A DNA stretch of 64,000 bases, from NCBI GenBank assembly GCA_028554645.1, contig JAQOOI010000062.1, positions 62,001 to 126,000 on the forward strand, in the 5' to 3' direction. This DNA is from Omphalotus guepiniiformis. Taxonomy: Eukaryota; Basidiomycota; Agaricomycetes; Agaricales; Omphalotaceae. Of this stretch, positions 11,287-20,627 are shown piece after piece; the stretch's first letter is position 1; every line of letters begins with the position of its first letter. The notes beneath the pieces were generated by a model. That model was not told the DNA's origin. It was given only the letters and a program-made list of their open reading frames with translations, and made no database searches. A program made the position numbers and the translations under genes.

Positions 11287-12227
11287 ATGTTCATCAAGGC
11301 TTATCGTCTGATATGTAGTCTCGTATCTATCCTTGCTATCCTCAGTAAGTCCGAATCTCTTCTGTTTTCATGAATTCCTAATACACACACACCCTTCCCT
11401 TTCATCCCCTAGGCTCCACCTCCGCCTCTCCCTCCCCCCAAAGCCCCAGCCCCAGCCCCAGCCCCAGCGTAGTGACATTCTGGCAATTCGCAAATCCAAG
11501 CAATCCAAATGATCCCGAAGCCACCGCCCTACCAACGAACCTAGGTTGGGCAGAACCGATAGGAACGGGGAGTAACTTGAATGGAGAAGATTCTGAAGAA
11601 CTTGAAACTACTTATGTGTATAATGCGGTTTTACCGGTTGAGCCAACTGGTGGGACGAGTGGTACGCAGGTTATGACTTATTGTAAGTGCTAGTGAACCC
11701 CAGCCCCCCCGGATAGTTTAAGTACTGAGTTTTTATGCGATTTCAAAGCCGAAACTCTAGCAGTCGGAGCATCAGGAATCAAAATCCTCTCATACCTCGG
11801 AATAGAACAAGTCGAATGTACACTTACATCCCCGAATTCAGGGGATTGTGTTTACGAAGGTGTAGTAGGTGCGACGAATTCGGGAGGGTTGACGGTTACG
11901 GAAACTGGATTGATGGCGGTGCCTGTTGTTGTTGCTGTGTCGACACCTGCGCCTACTGGGAGTGGGAGTGGGAGCGAGGAGTCCGCGTCAGTGGGTACTT
12001 CTACTCAGGCTAGTGGTGGTGGTGGGTTGAGTGCGGGGGCAACCGGACTCAGTAGTAGTAGTAGTAGTAGTAGTGGAAGTAGCTCGTCGTCGTCAGCCGC
12101 CGCAGGCGCGGCATCGCCTACGCAATCGAATGGGGCGCTGGGAGGTGTCGGAAGTGTGAGGGTTGGCCTGTTAGGGGTAGCTGCGGTTGTAGCCTTAGTT
12201 GGAGGGGTTAGTGGGTTTGTGTTTTGA
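11287..12227 (+). CDS. Secreted, probably GPI-anchored Ser-rich protein, copy D
   Basis: Exons 11287-11344, 11413-11682 and 11749-12227 join to 268 residues, the longest copy. It has a signal peptide (core LVSILAIL), then a Ser-Pro repeat SPSPSPSPS, which is longer than in copy C. The conserved domain reads VVTFWQFANPS, GWAEPIGTGSN and QVMTYC. Exon 3 has VECTLTSPNSGDCVY, a Thr/Pro and Gly-rich stalk and a run of Ser codons around 12050-12095. The hydrophobic tail ends GGVSGFVF. Both introns are phase 1, as in A-C. It is the mirror-image partner of copy C, and its promoter is alignable over about 1 kb. The function is unknown. Confidence 0.85.
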
Positions 12228-12399
12228 GTATCGAAAATGCGCGTTTTTATTCGTCATGTACGGTGTACCAGCGGAAAAGAAAGTTCGCTCATGAATCTAT
12301 CTATCCTTTGATACTCAAACGCCGTTCGTGCCTTGCGGCTTCTGATATACTTACTGTGAGATTATAATTAGAAAGGAAATCCGTTCGGTCAACGCTCGG

Positions 12400-14938
12400 T
12401 TACAAGAAACAAGAAACAAGAGTAAATTGGCTGACTACGCTAAAATACATAGCTCAGGTAACATAAGATAAATATACTACCTCGTCAGCTCGTTTCGTAT
12501 ATTGAAAAGAAAAAGAAAACAAAAACAAGGAAAGGAAAGCAGCATTAACGGAGGTAGGAAAGGTGAAGAGGGAGAGCGATAGTCAAGATCGTCTGAGTCC
12601 GTTTCTTCCGCTGGGTGCAGGTACGCCGTCGGTAATCACCCCAAATCCGTCCTGCCAACTGAATGCTCATGGTGTGCCACATATTATAGATGCGCGCACG
12701 AATACGTGTCGCCTCCAGTGAGTGTGATGTAATGATGTGTTCGGTCGATGGCAGCATGCCTATATAATAACGCGAGACACCTAATGGCCATAAATCAATT
12801 GCCGCATCACCCTGGAACAAGCCCTGCGCTATCTTTTCGAGCAAGAGACGTTCAGCCACAGGAATGGTGGATGTATTGGATAGGATCTTCCGCGTCTCGC
12901 GTTGAAGATCTGTGGCATAGTGCTGACGGATAGGCATATAATGTGGGCAGGAAACAAAGAGATGATATGGGGTTTCGTATGCAGGGCAACCAAAAGTACA
13001 CCACGGGGAACAATTGCCTAAGCGGATGAAGCGTGAAAAGCGGGTGTCTAGTTGGGAAGAACGTGCATAGTTGGACGACAGCTGAATATGAGGAAGATGA
13101 GCGCATGTATGGGTGTTCGGGTGGATGATGATGATCATAGAGTGGCAATGACATGACAGTAGCTGGGCGGAAGGAAGTGATGTCTGAGGCAGTATTGGCG
13201 TGCAGCATAGCTGCTATGTAGGATTGGACATCAGATTCAATGTAACCATGGGACGAAGAAAAGAGAGTAAAGGGATCCATGAAAAATGTGGGAAGAGGTG
13301 CAGGAGGAGGTGGAATCAAATTGGATTGGGATTTAGAAGCAATGATATCAGCAAAGGAATTCAAAATGGAGGGAGTATCAAGAGTGTTTGTATGAGCAGG
13401 TGTATAAATGATCCTTGGGGCATTTGGGGAGCGTAAAATGATGTCAAAAAGCCAACGATAAAGAGAACGGGCGGGTAAAGAAGACCAAGAATGGGGAAGT
13501 GGAGTAGAGAGAAGTGCATCATTGATAATACGGGCAGAATTGAGATGATCTGTAAATAAAATGGAATTAAAGGGAGAAGCAAGAGACAGAGCAGCTAGGG
13601 TTGAAGCCACTAAGCCGTAAGTTTCACCAATTGGTGTTGAAGCAGAGTTTCGGTATAGTAAAAGAGAAAATGTGGCAGAGAAGGAGGGGTTTGCTGAGGA
13701 AAATAGAACTGAGCGTGATTGAGAAAAGGAAGGGCTCGGGGGAATCATGGAAGCATCAGAAGCAAGATAAGAATGCGAATTATGCTGGGGAAGAGGGGGT
13801 AATGAAGAAGAACTTAATATGGACATGATTGTGGTTTCGGCAATTGATTTTCGGATGGATTTGGGAATAAGGAGGGATAGGCGGTCTTGGGAAAGAAACC
13901 ATGGTGTCTCCTCTGCACGGGTTCCAACCTCGTTAGAACCAGCCTCCCCGTCGACCTCTATCTGAGAACCAGATGCATGACTTACGATATCAATTGCAAT
14001 GCTATTAAGGGTCCATGACTGCACCCAATCCCGTAAAGAAGGGTATGCGCTAAACGCAAGGGAGCCACGTAGCTGATCCTGGCAGTTTTCCTGAAAATCA
14101 AAATGATAACATCTTTGAAGTCCGTCAAACTGCCAACATCCAACCTGTTTTAGATGATGCAGTCCTGCTCTTTCCAGCTTGGTAATGGTACGAAGGGAAG
14201 GAGTGAGGGGGCTGAGTGGCATGGACTGATGAAGGTGGCGTAAGGAGACATCACCAGTGAAGATGTAAGATACATCTGTGGCACGAATTTGGGTACGAGA
14301 TCTCCATAAAGCGGCATGAGCTGTCAACCATTGATGCGGGAGATTGTAAGAGTGTCGGCGGAATTTTGGGAAGCGAGTTTGGAGAGAATCTCCGTCCAGT
14401 GGTGATTGACAATGATTGATAGAGCACGACCAGTCTGCAAAAGTGATTGCTGCCATATGGCGGAAGATAGGCACATGGTGGTTCAGGTCTCGCAAGAGCC
14501 CCTTCACCGCAGAAGAATCATTGAGAATAGCAATAGAGGGGAAATCAAAACCAAAGGAAGAAAGGGGTAATGAAAGAAGACGAGAGTTGAATCGGAAAGG
14601 GAAAGAGAAGTATTCATGAACACGAGTAGCAATGAGATGATCAAGCTGAAGAGCTTGGTCATATGAAATGGAATGATAAGCAAGAAGAGGACGGATTTTA
14701 GAGATCAGGGACTGCATAATGATGCGACGTAATAAAGTAAAAGGAAGAGGAATGTGGAGGGAAGGAAAGGAGAAATCATGAATGAGCATTTGAATTCTTG
14801 AAAACTGGGCATGGGGGTCATTGGTTGTTGTGCGTAGAAAGTGAATGTGAGAAGATGAAACAGGGACCTCTCTGGACACCACATCAAAAGGAGTTTCGGG
14901 ATGCATTGAAATTGATGGTAAATGGAATGAGGTAGCAC
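12400..14938 (-). mobile_element. 5'-truncated non-LTR retrotransposon with RNase H and zinc-finger C-terminus
   Basis: The minus-strand frame from 14906 encodes the region downstream of a reverse transcriptase. RNase H follows, with its acidic residues in YLASDASM, GETYGLVAS, LFTDHLNSA and LNSFADIIAS. The frame then shifts near 13140. The following frame (to 12545) carries a C-terminal zinc-binding pattern, CSPWCTFGC then YHLFVSCPHY, typical of fungal LINE-type elements of the Tad1/I group. The reverse transcriptase catalytic core and endonuclease are missing, as expected from 5' truncation. The 3' end is near 12400, where ACAAGAAACAAGAAACAAG is seen on the plus strand. It is inserted between gene D and the promoter of the intact M gene. 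It is a dead copy. Confidence 0.85.
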
Positions 14939-15174
14939 GGTACGCTGTACGGGCGCAGTTTCGGCCCGAGTACCGGCACTACTGATGGAACGAAATTACA
15001 TGATAAATCCAATTCTTTCCTCCTCCCCTCATCTTCTTCGTCGTCGTCGTCTTCCCCAACGCGCTCGGTTCTGCGTCTCGTTTCCTTTCGCCCGAGGCCG
15101 TTCCTCCTCTCTCTCATTAATAACTCTCTCTCCCTTCTTACCTCCATCTCCTCTCCTTGATTCCAATCCATAAA

Positions 15175-15858
15175 ATGCGAAGAATATTCCTCATTCACTC
15201 AGCCATAATCGCCTACACCCTCTCCCTCGAATCACTCTATCCCTTCACCTCTCTACCCGCGTTCGTGTCTGAGGATATCAAAGACATACTCATTTCTCAG
15301 GCTCATGCACTTACCCACTGGTTGGCAGTGTACGCTCTCGTGATTATAAGAGTTATGGTCGTGGTTTATTTCATGATTTGTCTTCGTAATGTTTTTGTGA
15401 GGCGGAAACGCCGCCTTGGAGCTTCTTCGGATGCGCGTTCACTTGGGGAGGATGTTGAAAGCGGACTCGGACAGACTCGGGGTGCGGAATCTCAGGAACA
15501 GGAACAGGAGGATGAGACGATAAACCAATTGAAGAAAGTTAAATGGATGATATCCCTCCCCATTTTCATCACTTTGACCATATTAGTCATCAACGATGCG
15601 TTCTTCAACCGTGCCACTAGTGAGGATACACTAGGGAGATTCTTCGAGGTGTATTCAGAGTCGTTTATTGGGTATATTGGTTTTGTTTTGGTTTATGGGT
15701 GTATTGTCGGTGTGAAGGCTGTCAGTGGGAGACGACGGAGACTCGGAGGAAGTGATTCGGAGGAAAGCAGTTCTGCTTCGAGTCAAGGAGAGACTGTGAT
15801 GCGACGGGTGCATGGATCTGGTTTGGGGAGCTCGGATGGAAAGCTGGATGATACGTAG
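15175..15858 (+). CDS. M-family multi-pass membrane protein, intact copy (M4)
   Basis: A single exon of 227 residues starting at MRRIFLIHS (AAAATGCGA). Hydrophobic segments lie at about residues 4-25 (signal peptide or anchor), 48-70, 124-142 and 162-182. A loop rich in basic residues and Gln/Glu lies between the second and third, and a charged Ser-rich C-terminal tail follows (SGRRRRLGGSDSEESSSAS). No family is recognised; it may be a small plasma-membrane protein confined to these fungi. Upstream, a pyrimidine-rich leader and the element TCGGCCCGAG (about 14965) are shared with M1 and with the piece at 6340-6480, so the promoter was copied with the gene. It is the only unbroken member in the window. 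Confidence 0.7.
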   Translation: MRRIFLIHSAIIAYTLSLESLYPFTSLPAFVSEDIKDILISQAHALTHWLAVYALVIIRVMVVVYFMICLRNVFVRRKRRLGASSDARSLGEDVESGLGQTRGAESQEQEQEDETINQLKKVKWMISLPIFITLTILVINDAFFNRATSEDTLGRFFEVYSESFIGYIGFVLVYGCIVGVKAVSGRRRRLGGSDSEESSSASSQGETVMRRVHGSGLGSSDGKLDDT

Positions 15859-16678
15859 AGTGGTGTTCCGAGATCCGAGGAGAGATGAATTGAACCCTTC
15901 GGTATCGTCATCTTGCTTCCATCCCATCCCATGTCCTCACTCCGAACACTGTTGCTGTCGTTCCTTTCATTACGTTCAAGATGTTGTATCACGATATAAA
16001 TCTGCCTCCAGCATAATGCATAATGCATAATGCATAAAGCTCAAATATCAAATTCTAGAGGCGACAACCTCCCCTGGTCACTTAGATCAGTTATCAACCG
16101 CATACATGGAGGAAACCGCAATTGATGTAGCTAGATAGTGAAGTGACTGGCGGTGAGTTACTCTCAGGACACTTCCAAAGATGCAGCACACACTTATGAA
16201 GTCATCAGACAGAAAGCTCGAGCCTCGTGATCGTTTTGCAAGAGTGGTCGCGATCGCTTTTTCTCTTGTACCTGCCAAGGCTCCGAGTCGGCGCTCGGAA
16301 CTGTGAGGCTTGAAACATACCCTCTCTTTCGCTATCGCTGCTCTTTTGTTTTATCACTCTCGTTTGTCCCTACGTAATGATTAATGAAGTCCTTACAGAC
16401 AGTGTGACTCGTAGATATGCATCCTCGATGCAAGATTTGATTTCCCGCTTATACGGTACTCGTATATATAGTGACGAGTGATTCCTTCTTTCAAATCAGC
16501 GGCAATGCAACAGTAGGATCTCCAGCATTGAAATGGCTTAGTACAAGACGGCTTTGAATTACAGCTTCATCTCGACGTTCCACATTTTTTAATCTGATCC
16601 CGCCGGCCCTCACCGGCCTCACTCAGCTGCATGATTATGTAACTCTAAAGTCTCCTATCCACTCCCACCAGCTCTACG
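15859..16678. other. Intergenic, no gene recognised
   Basis: It contains a 7-bp tandem (ATAATGC, about 16010-16035) and the promoter of the DUF3669 gene. A 63-residue minus-strand open frame at 16087-16278 shows nothing recognisable. Confidence 0.4.
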
Positions 16679-17729
16679 ATGTCAGACTCGATAGAAAGCG
16701 ACGAACGACAACTCCTCGGTCGCGGTAGCTTCGGAACCGTATACAGCATTCCCGGGCTCCCCTTCGCATTCAAATTCATCCAACGCCCAGAAGACGCAGA
16801 TATACTCAAACATGAATTTCAAGCTCTTCATTCGCTCTATACACACTGCGATACCGAGGATTCGATTTTCGTGATTCCGAGGCCTATTGGGTATTTTAAT
16901 CCCGTGGATGGGGAGTTGGTTGTTTACACTGGAAGTGAAAGTGAAAGTGCCTCTTGGGTGCAGAGGAGGAGGAGGGACATGGGAGGAGGAGGAGGAGTTG
17001 ATGGGAGTTTTTTTGATGAAGTTTTACTATGTGAGGATGATGATAAGAAGAAGGAGGAGGGATTGGCGGTGTATGCGATGGATAGAGCGTTCAAACTTCC
17101 GAAATCGATAGGAACCTTTATTAAACAACATTTTTATCCACCTAATGCACGTACAACCCCCGTCCGCGTCCCCGTTCCCATTCTATGTCGTCTTTATTTC
17201 GGAAAGCAGATAGACGTCGGACGGCAGTCGTCTTTTGTAAACCCTCACAATTTTATCCTCGACGTTAATCGTTATGGGTTGCTTTACGATAACGCGAACT
17301 TGAAAGGTGCTATGCACCCGATTGATGTTGTGGCGGAGGGAATGGGTGAGATGTTGGCTTGGATTCATTGGAGGTGTGGGTACGATGGGAGGGATATTGA
17401 GTTTGTACTTGGAGGGAGTTCGGTGGCTGGTGCAACGCGATGTTATGTTATTGATTTTAATCAGGTGCGGTGTCGTTCTCGTGTTGTTGTTGTTGTTGAA
17501 TCTCGCTCGTACTCATGGTCTGCTGAAATAGATGAGGCATGATACATCTATTGAGACGCTAGTATCTGCGTTTTTCGATAATGACCCGTATTATCCACGA
17601 CCTGTACCTTCGGATCCGCTATATGTTGCTTTTCGGAAGGGGTATGTTGATGCTTGTCCGGAAGATCATGATGCGGATGGGGAAAAGTTTCTCGCTGCTA
17701 TTGAAGAGAGTTATGCGAATAGGGGATAA
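16679..17729 (+). CDS. DUF3669 domain protein
   Basis: Exons 16679-17464 and 17532-17729 join in phase 0 to 327 residues. The exon junction restores the family signature CYVIDFNQMRHD, and FFDNDPYYPRPVPSDPLY follows; both are typical of fungal DUF3669 proteins, sometimes labelled 'zinc finger protein'. The N-terminus has a kinase-like glycine-rich loop, LLGRGSFGTVYSIPG, followed by FAFKFIQ, so the fold may be protein-kinase-like. No canonical HRD or DFG motif was found, which suggests a divergent enzyme or a pseudokinase. An acidic/glycine-rich insertion lies at about residues 95-125. It is soluble, with no signal peptide. The substrate and process are unknown. Confidence 0.8.
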
Positions 17730-18120
17730 AGGGTGTCGTCGACATATGTTCGGCGGAACTCATAGTTGGCCCTGAAGCATTTCTCCCATTTATAATTATA
17801 CTTAAACACACCGTCGTTAGTAAACATCCAAGTGAGGCACCCTTTTTTTGTTTCAATGCAATGGCAATTAACACAAGTTTCTCTACATAGTAGTGAAACA
17901 TTAAACGCAATACACAATCAAAACACCAGTGTCATACTCCCCTTCCCTTCCGCTTCCGCTTCCCCCTCTGTCCCGAACCACCACCACCGCCGTAGTTCTC
18001 GGACCACCACTTGCTTCAGCTTCGCTTCAAGATACAAGGTACCTGCTTCATGGATTCACGAAGTAGAATCACCAAAACTACTTTCACGAACCGGAATACG
18101 GAACAACACAACGATGTTTA
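17730..18120. other. Short gap between convergent genes
   Basis: 3' untranslated regions of the DUF3669 and zinc-finger genes. The plus-strand open frame here has no recognisable content. Confidence 0.4.
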
Positions 18121-19388
18121 TTAAACCTCCTCCCAGACAAAAAAAACTATTTCACAATCAATACAAGCCCATTCAGGAACTAAACCATGTTGTCGTAATT
18201 CATGTCTGAGTAGATCGTGGCGTCGGGTGAATGATTCTGAGCATTCTTTGCACAAAACTGAGAAACGTTCTTGCATCGAGGTGTCCCCAGTAGAGAGCAC
18301 TGCTGGACACATCCTTCTTCGTCGTCCCGACCCGGCCGACCCCGGCTGGAACGGCGGCGCTCTGCGCATACGAGTTCTTTCTGGATCTGGTTGTGTGCGT
18401 CGTAATCGGCACCCAGGCCTGGAGGGAGATGAACGTGAAGGTGAGGAGGGAGTTGGGCTGGGAGTAAGGCTCGGCGGGGAAATCAGCGGGATCTGAGGTA
18501 GGTAATCCCGTTCTCCGAGTCCGATTTGCTCGCTATGTGAATCTGAATCTGAAACTACGTTCAGTGATAGGATAGGATAGGATACAGGGGGTGCGACGCA
18601 GGCTCACCGACTTGAACTTGAGCTTGAAGGGGTGTAAGTATTTCGTCCAGTGTCGTGGAATAATCAAAGGCAAAGTCGTCGACTCGGAAAGGATCTGCAA
18701 TCCCAATTGTGAATCCAGGGTTGCCATATGATGATCGTAGTTCCAATTCTGAGTATAGTGCGAGATTATTAACATAATCGTCTTTGATGGTGGGTCTATG
18801 GGTTGTGCTTGAATCCACTGTCGCTGGAGGTTCGGCGGCAACATTGTCTAACAAAGGTGAAGATGAAGGTGACTGTGTCGTATTCAGAATCACGGATCCT
18901 CCTAGTAATGCATTCACTTCAAGTTGTTCGGCATTTGGGAAAATACTGTCTAGGGATGCGATGAATATCAACAATCGTTACGACCGGGGGTCCAAAAAGC
19001 AGAAGCAGAAGCAGAAGTCATTTCGGGGGGAAATGTTCAAAGAAAGAAAGAAGATACTCATACCTATTGGGCCTCCTGGGGCCGTATGCGAGTGAAAGAG
19101 GTGTTTACCGTGACGGTGAAGCGGTTCGGGATTTGGAGACGATACAACGTCAAGGTTGGGTGAGTCCAAGTCCGAGTCCACGTATATCCTAAGACGGTTT
19201 GAACCGACTAGCTCTATTTTCAAGATACATGTATCCGAAGACAGTGTCATCACATCCCCAGCTTGCATTGCTGAAGCTGAAGAATATCGAGACTCGAAGC
19301 TGAATTTAGGCTTTTGACACCCGTTGTCGTATAGATCGCAGTTGAGGTAAAAAGATTGGAGTTGGGAGAGGGGGAGGGATAGTAACAT
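18121..19388 (-). CDS. C2H2 zinc-finger protein, 364 aa, probable transcription factor
   Basis: Exons 19064-19388, 18608-18949 and 18121-18548 close perfectly in phase (both introns phase 1). The N-terminal two thirds are Ser/Pro-rich without clear domains. Residues about 250-320 are rich in Pro, Ser and Arg. Near the C-terminus one C2H2 finger is complete: CKECSESFTRRHDLLRHEL, with the second His five residues after the first. A second motif starts as WACIDCEIVFF but ends without its histidines just before the TAA. A solitary finger preceded by a basic stretch fits fungal regulators with two C-terminal fingers, one of which is incomplete here. The start at 19388 is the best ATG in frame. An upstream exon from 19465 cannot be excluded. 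Confidence 0.65.
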
Positions 19389-20627
19389 TGCCAGTGGTGA
19401 TTTTGGTGAAGCCTGAGGAAAGGTACTAGGGATTTGACATATCGTAGGTCAACTAACTCTGTCATATATACGTATGTTTTGCAGGTTCACACTAAACTGT
19501 TATCACCCGTCCATGTAGTAAGTACCACTGCTTCATATGGAGAGAAGATGGAAGATGGTACATAGCGTCGCGGAACGGGAAGCTGAAAATACTTTTTGAT
19601 GTGCTGAGATACATACCACGAATTATTGAATTCTATGTATTCAAGGTGTGTGGAGTGTATTTATTTTTATTTTTGTACATACTGAAGTCCATAGGGTCGT
19701 GTATGTAGGGGGCAGTGTCAAACGTTAAACACAGAACTTGCCGCTGTCTCAGCCAGCAGGATATGAACATATCTTAAAGGCCACCGCACCTCACTATAAG
19801 GACTCGGAGGACGTAGAACTGCTTTGATCCGGATAAACGGGGTATATCATCCCAATCATGACTCTGAGCCTGACCGCAGGTACGTGTAGTAAGTATGTTC
19901 GTTTGGATACTACATAGCAGGTACTGATACCTACTGATACACATTAGTTGATGTTAATCTGCTGTGCCAGTTTTAGCCGCTCACCAACACCTTGCACACA
20001 GAACTTTCATCATGATGTTACGAATTCTACGAAAACGCTTGACTCTATTACTTATTGCGAGTGCTTGCTAGCGACCTCAGGCTCTCGCTCTCGCTCTAGT
20101 GAACTTGTTTATCGGTACCCGAATTTCGAAAACATGTACACTTATTCAACGTTCAACGTTCAACTCCCGAAACTTGATGGTAGTTGATCCGGGTATGTCG
20201 CTAGCATGCGACATTGCGAACTGTGGTATCGATCTCAGCTTTGGGCCTATCAATGTTTGGGTGTTTGGGTTCTTACACCCGACTCCGAATTCAACGAAGA
20301 GAATGCATTGCTGCTCATAATAAATCGGTGCAATAACTCCGATTACCTGCTTAATTGTAAGGGATTCAATGCGAAAGATTACAAAGTCTACGTACGTCTT
20401 CCATTGTACCTGCGGTTGGATGTCCCCATATTGACACTCTTTTAGTTTCTTCTTACTGTATCGCCCGCTTGCTGACCTATTTGTGTAACCGTATTTGACG
20501 GTCTATAAACGTTGTTTCAAACACAACTTGAGTCAAATAAGAGACTGTATTTTATGTGTATAACGTAACATTTGAACTCGACTAATGCAATCACATCATC
20601 CACCCTCGTACTGTTCCCTCGCCTCGC
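19389..20627. other. Intergenic, possible broken small secreted ORF
   Basis: Probable promoter of the zinc-finger gene and 3' flank of the oxygenase gene. At 20012 a signal-peptide-like frame starts (MMLRILRKRLTLLLIASAC). It is stopped by TAG after 19 codons, although the same frame stays open afterwards to 20320. No suitable intron was found, so it is not called as a gene. Confidence 0.3.

Larger units (their letters stand above)
8270..12310. repeat. Right arm of large inverted duplication
   Basis: Reverse-complement partner of 3408-6320. It is longer mainly because of the DNA transposon at 8514-9762. It carries M3 and gene D. Confidence 0.8.

Noticed and set aside
20012..20320. Signal-peptide-like frame (MMLRILRKRLTLLLIASAC) followed by more open frame
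   Set aside because: A TAG interrupts it after 19 codons and no acceptable intron removes the stop; the downstream peptide has no recognisable domain.
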